Below are positions 25,130 through 35,503 of a DNA stretch of 64,000 nucleotides, piece by piece. The DNA lies in the NCBI GenBank assembly GCA_020348065.1, contig CP070742.1, positions 1,686,996-1,750,995 of the forward strand, given 5' to 3'. Below the pieces are notes generated by a model that saw only the letters and a program-made list of their open reading frames with translations, ran no database searches and was not told the origin of the DNA. The stretch comes from Candidatus Zixiibacteriota bacterium (lineage in GTDB: Bacteria; Zixibacteria; MSB-5A5; UBA10806). Each line of letters opens with the position of its first letter. The stretch's first letter is position 1. The position numbers and the translations under genes are program-made.

Positions 25130-26689
25130 TTATCTTTCCGTCATATCCTCCGCCATTAAGGCGCATGATTCTACCAGTTCGACAAACTCCTCGCGATATC
25201 CTTCCTTATCCCTGCCCAGCGAGCTTTCCGCCAGCCGAATCGCCTGGTTATAAGTGGCACGTCCCTTGAGTTTGGAATCCCGCAAAAGCATCCCGAATTC
25301 GGTCACCGCGGCGGAAAATCTGAAATTTTCTGAGGATTTTCTCAAAGGCAGGTCGTCATCCATAACCGTTTTTACAAAGAGTTCGATCTCGTTGTCATCG
25401 GGAAGTTTATACCTGAATTTTATGGTCATCAATTCATCGCTTTTCAAAGCTTCAGGATTGATTCCGGTAGTCTGGTACTTCAGAGATTCGGTTCTCGCCG
25501 ATCGCGATTCAACTCCAGCCGGGATTATTTCATACAGGACTGTCACCGAATGGCCCGAACCCATCTCGCCGGCGTCCTTTTTATCATCCGAGAAATCCTC
25601 TTTTTTCAGGAGCCGGTTTTCGTACCCGATCAGGCGGTAGGCGTCTACATTGACCGGGTTGAACTCCACCTGCACCTTGACATCCCTGGCGATGGTGAAA
25701 AGCGTTCCCCCGAGTTCGCTTACCAGCACTTTCCTGGCCTCCGATTTATTATCGATAAAGGCGTAATTTCCGTTTCCCTTATCGGCGAGCTGTTCCATGC
25801 GGGAATCTTTCAGATTGCCGGTGCCGAATCCCAGCACCGTCAGATAGACTCCCTTTTCGCGCTCTTTTTCGATGAGCCGTATCAACTCGGCGTCGCTGGA
25901 AACGCCGACGTTGAAATCGCCGTCGGTAGCCAGGATCACCCGGTTGTTTCCGTATTCAACAAAGTTTTCCCCGGCGATTCTGTAGGCCAGCCTTATCCCG
26001 GCAGCCCCCGCGGTGGTCCCTCCGGCCTGCAGTCTGTCGATAGCTCTCAGTATTTTACGTTTCTTATTCCCATCGCAAGACGGCAAGACCAGCCCCGCGG
26101 CCCCGGCGTAAACAACAATTGCCACCCGGTCCTCTCTTCTCAACTGTTTCACCAGCATTTTGAAAGCGGATTTTAATAGCGGCAGCTTGTCGGGGCTGTT
26201 CATAGAGCCGGATACGTCAAGCAGGAAAACCAGGTTGGCGGGCGGGAGATCGTCGACAGGAATCTCCTCACCCTGCAGGCCGATATGTATCAGCTTATGC
26301 GACCGTTCCCAGGGGCATTCCGACACCTCGGTGGTGACCGAAAAGGGATGCCTTCCCCTCGGTTGAGGGTAATCGTAGGAGAAATAATTTATCATCTCCT
26401 CGATCCGCACGGCGTCTATGGGCGGGAGCCTGTTGTCATTGATAAAGCGTCTGACGTTGCTGTACGAAGCCGCGTCAACGTCGATGGAAAATGTCGACAG
26501 CGGATTTGACGCCGCGTTAAGGAACTCGTTTTCGTGAATAGCGTTATAGTTTTCAGTATTAAAACCTTCCGGCACAACCACTGCCGGCGGTGTGGCCAAA
26601 CGAGGCTCCTCAATATATCGCGGCTTGTACCCCGCGCAAGATACTAAAAACAATAACGCCAAAATGTAAACTATGAAACGATTCGCCAT
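25130..26689 (-). CDS. VWA-domain lipoprotein (YfbK-like)
   Basis: This 519-residue protein has a lipoprotein signal, LALLFLVSCAGYK, with the lipidated Cys at about residue 18. The N-terminal part LSTFSIDVDAASYSNVRRFI and EMINYFSYDYPQP is the domain found before VWA in YfbK-type proteins. The VWA domain follows with a complete MIDAS: LVFLLDVSGSMNSPDKL, then TTAGAAGI and ILATDGDFNVG. A C-terminal beta-rich part ends near EFVELVESCALM. It is probably tethered to a membrane facing the periplasm. Its ligand and partners are unknown. GGAGG precedes the start. No AAA-ATPase or protease partner is adjacent. Confidence 0.9.
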   Translation of the reverse strand: MANRFIVYILALLFLVSCAGYKPRYIEEPRLATPPAVVVPEGFNTENYNAIHENEFLNAASNPLSTFSIDVDAASYSNVRRFINDNRLPPIDAVRIEEMINYFSYDYPQPRGRHPFSVTTEVSECPWERSHKLIHIGLQGEEIPVDDLPPANLVFLLDVSGSMNSPDKLPLLKSAFKMLVKQLRREDRVAIVVYAGAAGLVLPSCDGNKKRKILRAIDRLQAGGTTAGAAGIRLAYRIAGENFVEYGNNRVILATDGDFNVGVSSDAELIRLIEKEREKGVYLTVLGFGTGNLKDSRMEQLADKGNGNYAFIDNKSEARKVLVSELGGTLFTIARDVKVQVEFNPVNVDAYRLIGYENRLLKKEDFSDDKKDAGEMGSGHSVTVLYEIIPAGVESRSARTESLKYQTTGINPEALKSDELMTIKFRYKLPDDNEIELFVKTVMDDDLPLRKSSENFRFSAAVTEFGMLLRDSKLKGRATYNQAIRLAESSLGRDKEGYREEFVELVESCALMAEDMTER

Positions 26690-26801
26690 TTTACCTCCCC
26701 GGTATGTGGTTAATTTGATTTCTTATACATACGGGCAGGAAAATGGTTCGCCGCGGGGGCTTTCCGAAATTGCGGATAGAAAAACGCGCTATGATGAACT
26801 T

Positions 26802-27473
26802 CTATTTAATATTCCAGCTTAAGCCGGTATTAAACAAATGAACATCGGGCTTGTCTTTTTCGTTTTGAAGAATATAGCCGATTTTCAAAGAAATATTTTC
26901 TTTTAACCTGATATCGAATCCGGAATAGAGCCTGAATCGGAAGATATCATTTTTGATGTCATCATAGAATATCTCCGGCATAAGATAAAACGCGGTCCGT
27001 CGTTTTGCAATGGCGCCGATATTCTTCGACATATTCAGCCTCAATCTCAACCTGATGTGATCTTTTGTAGCTTTTGTGAAATATCGAAGTTCCGATATCT
27101 GTGTTAAAGTAGCGTTTATGCCGTGAACCGCTCTTTTATAATCCAGTTGCAGAGAATAGCGATGTTCGTATTCGTCCTTATCCTGCCGGTCGATCCAGTC
27201 GATTCTATAGGAAGGCGTGACGGTTAAATTCCATTTGGCGCTGTATCCGGAACCGAGCTTTAAGCTGGTGATATAGACGTCATTGAACGGTATATCCTTG
27301 AATTTCGTGCGGTTGGAGAGAAACGCGGACATGTTTTCACCGATTTTGTGAGACAGCTTAAAGTCGTTCCAGTGCTCGGAGTTATCACCATATGACATTG
27401 ATGAAAGGAAATAGAATAAAAGAAAAGCGAGGCAAAAGATTTTTAGATTATCCCGTCCCGTCACCGCTTCCAT
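26802..27473 (-). CDS. Predicted outer-membrane beta-barrel protein, DUF2490-like
   Basis: This 223-residue protein has an N-terminal signal peptide (about residues 10-29, KIFCLAFLLFYFLSSMSYG). It then has alternating amphipathic strands such as GSGYSAKWNLTVTPSYRIDWID, RYSLQLDYKRAV and FRFRLYSGFDIRLKENISLKIGYIL. It ends HLFNTGLSWNIK, with aromatic residues at strand ends, as in outer-membrane barrels. Length, strand pattern and the final segment resemble DUF2490 proteins, for which no function is settled. It stands alone between two minus-strand lipoprotein genes. Confidence 0.7.
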   Translation of the reverse strand: MEAVTGRDNLKIFCLAFLLFYFLSSMSYGDNSEHWNDFKLSHKIGENMSAFLSNRTKFKDIPFNDVYITSLKLGSGYSAKWNLTVTPSYRIDWIDRQDKDEYEHRYSLQLDYKRAVHGINATLTQISELRYFTKATKDHIRLRLRLNMSKNIGAIAKRRTAFYLMPEIFYDDIKNDIFRFRLYSGFDIRLKENISLKIGYILQNEKDKPDVHLFNTGLSWNIK

Positions 27474-27565
27474 CCCGTTAAATTAAATATAGAATCAGGA
27501 GTTTGTCACCGACTATTTGCGATTTTGCCGATTTCCATTAAGATTATTTTAAAATTCCACTGAGT

Positions 27566-28729
27566 TTAATCGGATGAACCCTCTCCTGTATTTATGCATG
27601 CCTCATGCAATTTGACAGCCAGAGAATGCAACCGGGCATTCGAATTACATAGCAATGCAATACATATGGAGTTTTCCGGTATATAGTGGGCCAGAGAGGA
27701 ATGTCCTATTCCGCCCGTATGGCCGTATGCCGTTTTATCATTTGTAGAACTGGTCATAATGCCGAGGCCGTACTTGATCCTACCGCTTCGCTGAGACGGC
27801 GTTATCATTTCTGTAAATAGCGATTCTGTCAACACTTGATTATTGAAGAGCGATTCCAACCACAGGGCGACGTCCCTGGCGGTAGCGTGGATAGCGCCTG
27901 CTGTCCATACCGAACTGAAGAGACCCCTGAGTGGCGGGGGAGACACCAGTTCATTTATATCTGCCGGGACCCCTGTCGTATCTATCACGAACCAGAGGTG
28001 CGCCATTCTCTCGGTGGGATAGATCTCATCGGGATAAAGGTATGTATCGGTCAAATTAAGAGGATTCAGGATTTTTTCCCTGAGTTCGTATGCCACGGGA
28101 TTGCCGCTTATTTCTTCTATAATCTTGCCCAACAAAATGTAGTTCGTGGCCGAATAGCCCCATCCGCCGTCCGGTCTAAAAGTAGGTGTCCTGAGGAAAG
28201 ATTTCAACAATTCGTCCGCGGTCCAGAGCGTATCCGGATAATTCAATAAAGCGGTGTTGTAATCCGGGTTGGCCATGTAGTTGAAAAGACCGCTGGTGTG
28301 GTTTAGAAGTTGACGAATCGTGATCGATGGATCGATATTTTCAACGTCATAGAACCAGCGTCCGATTCTGTCGCCGAGGGAAATCTTGCCCTCCTCAACA
28401 TACTTGAGAATGAGGGCGGCGATATAGCTCTTGGTGACGCTGCCGATTCCGAAAAGCATATCGGAGGTGACGCTGTCGGTCTCCGACGACATACCGCTGG
28501 CGCCCAGCCATATCCTGTTTTCGGGCAGGATTACCGCCGCCGAGATGCCCTTGATGTTCCAGGTTTCCCGGTAATCGTCCAGGATTGATTGGAGCCGCTG
28601 GCTCAACTCACTGTCGACCGCCTTCTTTTCCGGGGCCTTTTTCTCCCCGCACCCGTTTATGAGTAAGATTAGAACAGCTATCGAGGCCAACGCGAAAAAA
28701 ATAAATCTTATTCTATTTTTGCCGGACAT
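27566..28729 (-). CDS. Serine hydrolase of the class C beta-lactamase fold (lipoprotein)
   Basis: This 387-residue protein carries a lipoprotein signal, LLINGCGEKK. Its beta-lactamase-related domain has the nucleophile motif SVTKSYIA (SxxK), the YSATNY tyrosine motif (YxN) and HTGGIGHSS as the third, KTG-like box (here HTG). Such proteins include D-Ala-D-Ala carboxypeptidases, peptidases and esterases. True class C beta-lactamases usually have KTG, so a peptidase or esterase is more likely than a resistance enzyme. The substrate is not determinable. GGAGG precedes the ATG. Confidence 0.88.
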   Translation of the reverse strand: MSGKNRIRFIFFALASIAVLILLINGCGEKKAPEKKAVDSELSQRLQSILDDYRETWNIKGISAAVILPENRIWLGASGMSSETDSVTSDMLFGIGSVTKSYIAALILKYVEEGKISLGDRIGRWFYDVENIDPSITIRQLLNHTSGLFNYMANPDYNTALLNYPDTLWTADELLKSFLRTPTFRPDGGWGYSATNYILLGKIIEEISGNPVAYELREKILNPLNLTDTYLYPDEIYPTERMAHLWFVIDTTGVPADINELVSPPPLRGLFSSVWTAGAIHATARDVALWLESLFNNQVLTESLFTEMITPSQRSGRIKYGLGIMTSSTNDKTAYGHTGGIGHSSLAHYIPENSICIALLCNSNARLHSLAVKLHEACINTGEGSSD

Positions 28730-29210
28730 GGCTTCCTCCGTTGCTTAGATGAATTGCCATAATTCCGCGCAATTTACAAAACAGGACATAAAAAGTCATC
28801 CATTATTTATAATCCAAAATCGCAGTTACAATAAGAATTGGCCGCATGTCACCGCGCCTTTGGGGTGGTTGTGACCGCGTTTCCGATTCAATTGCGGTCA
28901 TAATAAATTATGACACGCAGGAATGAATTTAATAAATAGGCCGGGAGATGTCACCTATTTTTAATAACCCGGATTTTCCAATCCGTGGGCGACTCTGGAA
29001 AGAGCCGCCTATTATGCAGAAGCAGAAGTAGAAGTAGGTCGGGTTACGAACGCAGTGAGAAACCCGACACCTGGACTATCGTGGCGTCAAATCCCGGAAG
29101 GATTTGACCTGCGGCCTGCGCCAGGCCCCTCTTTTGTAGGTTGGGGGTTTATCCCCCAACGCGCGGCTACGAGCTGACGGAACCTCTTGATTGATAAATT
29201 TGGAAGTATG
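28730..29210. repeat. Gene-free spacer with REP-like palindromes
   Basis: No gene is seen in this 480-bp gap. It holds several hairpins. TGACCGC (28872-28878) pairs with GCGGTCA (28894-28900). GGCGxCTCT (28988-28996) pairs with AGAGxCGCC (29001-29009). A GTAG-headed unit, GTAGGTCGGGTT...AACCCGAC, lies at 29034-29068. A reverse-strand unit, GTCAAATCC...GGATTTGAC, lies at 29086-29108. GTAGGTTGGGGG...CCCCCAACGCG lies at 29136-29164. The last three recur elsewhere in the window. Confidence 0.85.
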
Positions 29211-30269
29211 CTACTCCCCCCGGCCCGACCCCAGCATCACCCCGATCGGCTTGAGCGGCTCCACGTGGTCGCAGACGATCTTCACCGCCACCGTGATCGG
29301 CACCGCCAGCACGATCCCGATAAAGCCCCACAGCCATCCCCAGTACATCACCGAGACCAGCACGGCGGTGGTGTTCAGATCCACCGATTCCGAGGTTAGC
29401 CGGGGCGTTATGATGTTGCCCTCCGTGAACTGTATCACCAGGAAAAATAAAGCCACCCAGACCATGTATAAAACCGAGTTATGCTGAATCCCCGCGACGA
29501 TTATAGGGGGGATGGCGCTGACGATAGATCCGATATAGGGCACCAGGTTCATAATACCGACCAGCGGTCCCCAGATATAAGCATACTTGACCCGGAATAA
29601 TAAAAGTCCAACGGTGACCACAATCGCCAGGCCGATCATCACGGAGAATTTTACTCGTATGAAACCTTTGAGCTGTTTGCTTATCTCGCCGATTATCTCC
29701 TCGGTCGCCTCCATCTGCTTGCTGCCGAAAATTGATTTGAGTTTTCGCTGGAAGAGATCGGAGTCGATCATCATGAAAAGAGTCAGGAAAAACAGGATAA
29801 GAATCCTTCCCAGCATGGTCGTTAACGAGCCCAGTCCCTCGAAGAAGAAACCGCTGAATTTCTGAAGCTGTTTCACATCGAATTCTATCGCTTGTTGGTC
29901 GCCCAGATTGCCGGGAAGATAATTGAGGTATTTGGAAAAAGTTTGCTGAAGGTTGTTCAATATTTCTACGATCTTTTCCTTGTACGATGGAATGGCCGAC
30001 GCGAAATCGGCTATCTGACCGAAAAGCATTAATACCAGTAATATCACAATCCCGACCGCCACAAGCATCACGATAACTACCGCCAGCGGATGCGGGATTT
30101 TAAGTTTTTTGAGAAAATCTACAAAGGGAAGCAATACGTATGTCAGAGCCGCCGCGATTATCAGGGGCACTATTATCGGCCGGGCGTAATGGAAAAACGC
30201 CGTACCCACTATAAGCGTAAGCACCGGCATCAATATCGTCTGAATATCAATCTCTTTAAGGGCTTTCAT
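29211..30269 (-). CDS. AI-2E-family (PerM/UPF0118) membrane permease
   Basis: This 352-residue integral membrane protein has about eight hydrophobic segments. Recognisable parts are the N-terminal pair with ARPIIVPLIIAAALTYVLLPFVDFL, the large soluble stretch after LMLFGQIADF, and FFLTLFMMIDSDLFQRKL. The conserved C-terminal block includes LVGIMNLVPYIGSIVSAIPP, EGNIITPRLTSESVDLN and GIVLAVPITVAVKIV. The family includes TqsA-like exporters and Na/H antiporters, so the substrate is open. GGGGGAG precedes the start. It is separated from ligA by 75 bp on the same strand. Confidence 0.93.
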   Translation of the reverse strand: MKALKEIDIQTILMPVLTLIVGTAFFHYARPIIVPLIIAAALTYVLLPFVDFLKKLKIPHPLAVVIVMLVAVGIVILLVLMLFGQIADFASAIPSYKEKIVEILNNLQQTFSKYLNYLPGNLGDQQAIEFDVKQLQKFSGFFFEGLGSLTTMLGRILILFFLTLFMMIDSDLFQRKLKSIFGSKQMEATEEIIGEISKQLKGFIRVKFSVMIGLAIVVTVGLLLFRVKYAYIWGPLVGIMNLVPYIGSIVSAIPPIIVAGIQHNSVLYMVWVALFFLVIQFTEGNIITPRLTSESVDLNTTAVLVSVMYWGWLWGFIGIVLAVPITVAVKIVCDHVEPLKPIGVMLGSGRGE

Positions 30270-30344
30270 AACTCCCCCGAATCACTATTTTATTTTCGCG
30301 ATACTTTTACTACAATCGACGCCGCAGGTCAATCTCAATCGGAA

Positions 30345-32420
<2,076 letters not shown>

Positions 32421-32519
32421 TTAAAAATACCACAGGGGAGACCTCCCTGTCAATCGCTTCGAAATGCCGGAATCTATGATCCGGTGCCGATCGCCTGAGG
32501 CTTTTTCCTGAAAAAGTAA

Positions 32520-32548
32520 TTGACACGCCATTTTATATTTTGCATAAT
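32520..32548 (+). promoter_or_regulatory. Sigma-70-type promoter
   Basis: TTGACA (32520-32525, perfect) and CATAAT (32543-32548, five of six) are spaced by 17 bp. It lies 92 bp upstream of the ATG at 32641 and diverges from ligA. Confidence 0.75.
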
Positions 32549-32640
32549 AACAACACAAGTATTTACTTGGGCTTAAATCACATAAATTGAATAGAATAAA
32601 AAAGGAAATCCAATCTTATTATTATTCGAAAGGAGATTTC

Positions 32641-33621
32641 ATGGACGCGGATCAGAAAAAACTGATTGAGGAAGCGCTCAAATCGGATTATTTCGATAAA
32701 ACGCTGGACATCCAGATTCAAAAAAAGGCGCTTGAGATGTTAAAAAGATATAAATGGATCTGCACCATACTGGCTTTATTCATCCTCTTGGTAAACGCTT
32801 ACCTTGGTTTCGAGATAAAGGATTTTTACAAATCCAAGCTGGAATTGCAAAGAGCCGCCAAGGATCTTACCATGGAATCATCGTACCTTCAAAAATTCAA
32901 TCAGATGCTGATGGATAGAGCACAAATGAGAGAGGAACAGGCAGACCTGAAATCAAAGTTGAGCGATGAAAAATCAAAGTTTAATGAAGTGCGAATTGAA
33001 AGCATAAGCGATAAAGCGGATAATTCAGTTACCCGGGCCGGGATCCTTGTTGATGAAATGAAAATGATAAAAGAATCTTTTGCCGTTAAATTTAATTCTC
33101 GGGAAACGGAAATCGGGGTAAAAATCGCCGAACTCGATGAAGAACGCAGAAAATGGCAGAAAAAAACATGGGATATTGTCCGGAACTCATCAACCATTTT
33201 CGCCTATGTGGAACGCGGCGGCAAGGAGGGCGACTGGGATTATTTTCCGAAAACTTTTAACCTGCCTTATTCCGCCAAAAAGATCAAGTTGATATTCAAA
33301 GAAGTCGAGACGATTGATTCCACCATGGCAAATGGAGAAAAAAATAAATATAAAAAAGCCATGATAATAATGCAGGTTACCGATTCAACCGGAGTCCAGC
33401 TTTTCGACGGCGCTCAATATTTAACCGAACATAATCCCAAGGATATACCGAAAACCGATCACCAGATCACGCTTCAGTATGCGTACACTCCGCCCAATGT
33501 ACAGGGTTTTGTATGGCCTTTCATCAGAATTATTCCCGATTTCGCGGTACTCGCCATTTCATTAAAAAATCCCGATACATTCCTGAACGCTACTGCCGAA
33601 CTGGCAGCAAAGGGCTATTAA
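32641..33621 (+). CDS. Membrane-anchored coiled-coil protein of unknown function
   Basis: This is a 326-residue protein. The ATG at 32641 is preferred over a TTG 54 bp upstream because AAAGGAGA precedes it. One transmembrane helix (about residues 38-57, ICTILALFILLVNAYLGFEI) follows a ~37-residue cytoplasmic head. A charged coiled coil spans about 62-160, and a beta-rich C-terminal domain of ~150 residues would lie outside the membrane. The C-terminal part (VERGGKEGDWDYFPKTFNLPYSAKKIKLIF) is not recognised. A strong promoter lies upstream, and no operon partner is evident. Confidence 0.8.
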   Translation: MDADQKKLIEEALKSDYFDKTLDIQIQKKALEMLKRYKWICTILALFILLVNAYLGFEIKDFYKSKLELQRAAKDLTMESSYLQKFNQMLMDRAQMREEQADLKSKLSDEKSKFNEVRIESISDKADNSVTRAGILVDEMKMIKESFAVKFNSRETEIGVKIAELDEERRKWQKKTWDIVRNSSTIFAYVERGGKEGDWDYFPKTFNLPYSAKKIKLIFKEVETIDSTMANGEKNKYKKAMIIMQVTDSTGVQLFDGAQYLTEHNPKDIPKTDHQITLQYAYTPPNVQGFVWPFIRIIPDFAVLAISLKNPDTFLNATAELAAKGY

Positions 33622-33722
33622 TAAAGATAATTTTACAGTTGGCGCGCTTCCCGGCATGTCAACAACCGGATGCAGGTCGGATGCTTATCCCCTGGCGGGT
33701 CGCGCTATGGCCGATTAATCGC

Positions 33723-33752
33723 TTGACACGGCTGAAAACGCAGGGTTATTAT
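33723..33752 (+). promoter_or_regulatory. Sigma-70-type promoter
   Basis: TTGACA (33723-33728, perfect) and TATTAT (33747-33752, five of six) are spaced by 18 bp. It lies 70 bp before the YdhR-like gene. Confidence 0.6.
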
Positions 33753-33821
33753 GGTTTTCACAGTCTTGAGATATTAGTTCCGATTTTTGAAAATTACATC
33801 AACCTTTAAAGAGGAGCAAAC

Positions 33822-34130
33822 ATGGCGGACAAAATTCTGCAGATCAATTTCAGGTACAGCGTTTCCCCCGACGAATATACCGCCGCCGTAACGGATATGG
33901 CGGATGATTTCGCGGCAGTCGACGGGCTAAAGTGGAAAGTATGGATTATGAACGAAAAGCGCAGGGAGGCGGGGGGGATATACCTCTTCAACAATCAAGC
34001 GTCTCTGGACGCCTTCCTGGAGGGTCCTCTGGCGGCGGCGGTGACGAGCCACCCGGCGCTTGTCGATTTCTCGGTCAGGCAGTTTGACGTTATGCCCGAT
34101 ATTACCGCTATCACCCGCGGCCCGGTTTAG
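33822..34130 (+). CDS. YdhR-like putative monooxygenase
   Basis: This 102-residue protein is similar in length and pattern to YdhR, a dimeric alpha/beta-barrel (ferredoxin-like) fold. It begins ILQINFRYSVSPDEYTAAVTDMADDFAAVDGLKWKVWIMNEKRREAGGIYLF, with the family's GLKWK and GGIYLF segments, then FLEGPLAAAVTSHPAL. The family is called a putative monooxygenase by structural analogy; the substrate is unknown. GAGGAG precedes the start, and it appears to be a single-gene unit before the repeat field. Confidence 0.85.
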   Translation: MADKILQINFRYSVSPDEYTAAVTDMADDFAAVDGLKWKVWIMNEKRREAGGIYLFNNQASLDAFLEGPLAAAVTSHPALVDFSVRQFDVMPDITAITRGPV

Positions 34131-34138
34131 AATATTTG

Positions 34139-34240
34139 TGTCGGCAGACGAGGACGTCCGCCGACCACAAATCTCATAAATTATATAAACGAATGAGATC
34201 GCTTTGTCGCCTCACTTCGTTCGGTTCCTCGCGATGACGG
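34139..34240. repeat. Start of the repeat field: palindrome and TCGCGATGACG-type repeat
   Basis: GTCGGCAGAC...GTCCGCCGAC at 34141-34166 forms a hairpin and recurs at 34741-34766. The stretch 34190-34240 (ATGAGATCGC, CACTTCGTTCGG, CTCGCGATGACG) resembles a dispersed repeat type seen in many genomes. No gene is seen here. Confidence 0.6.
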
Positions 34241-34241
34241 A

Positions 34242-34415
34242 TTTTTTGTAGGTTGGGGATTTATCCCCCAACGCGGCGTCCAACAGGTTGCGGCCGGATA
34301 AACCGACCGCCTACATTTTCCCTGCCATCATCGGTATGCCTACTTACAGTGCGGTCAAGTCTCCGTGTTTGACCGCCTAATTGTCGTCAGGTGCGGGGAC
34401 CTGACGACACCTGTT
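34242..34415. repeat. Direct repeat copy 1 (174 bp, composed of REP-like units)
   Basis: Copy 1 matches 34487-34660 with about seven mismatches and no indels, at a 245-bp offset. Inside are a GTAG...CTAC inverted pair (34248-34314), GCGGTCAA...TTTGACCGC and GTCAGGT...ACCTGAC hairpins. Confidence 0.92.
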
Positions 34416-34486
34416 TGGCTACTCCACCACCTCAACCCTTTCCGCCACCACGGCGAGGCCACTTGTGTCGCTTTGCACCGTGCCCG

Positions 34487-34660
34487 TTTTTTGTAGGTTG
34501 GGGGTTTATCCCCCAACGCGGCGTCCAACAGCGTGCGGCCGGATAAACCGACCGCCTACATTTTCCCCGCCATCATAGGTATGCCTACTTACAGTGCGGT
34601 CAAGTCTCCGTGTTTGACCGCCTATTTGTCGTCAGGTGTGGGGACCTGACGACACCTGTT
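34487..34660. repeat. Direct repeat copy 2 (174 bp)
   Basis: This is the second copy of 34242-34415, about 96% identical by eye, with its GTAG...CTAC pair at 34493-34559. The 71 bp between the copies (34416-34486) is not repeated and holds no gene. Confidence 0.92.
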
Positions 34661-35326
34661 ATATTTCTTGCGGTGCCGGGCCGCCCGCCCCGACACATGT
34701 TTTTTGTGGTTGGTGTACCTCCCGGTGCGCCAACGTTTATGTCGGCAGACGGAGACATCCGCCGATCATAGCCCCATTGTCTTTCGGGAAATGCGATTCC
34801 CGAAACCAGGTGTGCGCGGGATTACAGGTAGCAGGTTGGGCGTTTATCCCCCAACCCCGCGTTTCGCGGGGTCCATTCGGCCGAATCGGTAACCCACAGC
34901 TTGCTGTGGGATCGTTTGTACGAAAACCAACTGCTGTCATTCCCGAAATCTCTAATCGGGAATCCATAAGGTAATTGTAGCCGGGGTCTTGGAAAGACCC
35001 CGGTACTTTGCTTCGTGTTCCGGGGTCCTTGTGGGACCCCGGCTACAGTCCTGACATGCAACCTTGTTTAATCTTAGCATAGCGTCAAATCCCGGAGGGA
35101 TTTGACCTACGACATCGCATTCTCGAAAAATCGTTTGTGGCTCTAATCCCTTGACTGCCATATCCACGCCCGGTATATTGAAAGCAGAATAATGCAGGTC
35201 GTGTTTTGATCCCGCTAAAGCGGGAGAAAAACGCGACGGATTGTCGGGTTTCGGAGAAACCCGACCTACAAAATAGCCAGGCCGTAGGTCAGGTTTCTCC
35301 GAAACCTGACAATAAAGGTCAACCAG
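34661..35326. repeat. Field of REP-like palindromes and BIME-like pairs
   Basis: No gene is supported here. Recognisable units are TTTCGGGAA/TTCCCGAAA (34782-34805), ATTCCCGA/TCGGGAAT (34939-34962) and an inverted pair from GTAGCCGGGGTC to GACCCCGGCTAC (34977-35046). Also present are GTCAAATCC/GGATTTGAC ending in CTAC (35084-35110), GCAGGTCG... to ...CCCGACCTAC (35194-35269) and GTAGGTCAGGTTT/AAACCTGAC (35284-35310). The field stops 16 bp before tRNA-Gly. Confidence 0.88.
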
Positions 35327-35398
35327 GCGGGCGTAATTCAGCGGTAGAATGTCAGCTTCCCAAGCTGGACGTCGAGGGTTCGACCCCCTTCGCCCGCT
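35327..35398 (+). tRNA. tRNA-Gly (anticodon CCC)
   Basis: Acceptor GCGGGCG (35327-35333) pairs with CGCCCGC (35391-35397). The anticodon loop TTCCCAA gives CCC. The T arm is GAGGGTTCGACCCCCTT. Unlike the other two tRNAs in the window, CCA is not encoded (TTT follows). Confidence 0.95.
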
Positions 35399-35503
35399 TT
35401 ATTTGTAGATAAAACTTGCCATAATCAGGCTTTTTAGTATATTTCGGAAGAGGCTTTGATTCGCATCGGGTTTGTTAATTAAGACGCTTTATAGGAGGAA
35501 GGC

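Noticed and set aside
27566..28729. Beta-lactamase resistance gene
   Set aside because: The third active-site box is HTG rather than KTG, and the lipoprotein form fits the broad serine-hydrolase family better. Resistance cannot be claimed.
34636..34974. Frames of 60-112 residues in the repeat field, both strands
   Set aside because: They consist of translated palindromic repeats, have no ribosome sites and overlap each other on both strands.
34131..35326. CRISPR array
   Set aside because: The repeats are palindromes of several sequences at irregular spacing, without equal-length repeats and unique spacers, and no cas gene is near.
35194..35398. Integrated element next to tRNA-Gly
   Set aside because: No integrase, no direct repeat of the tRNA 3' end and no cargo were seen; the flank is explained by REP-like units.
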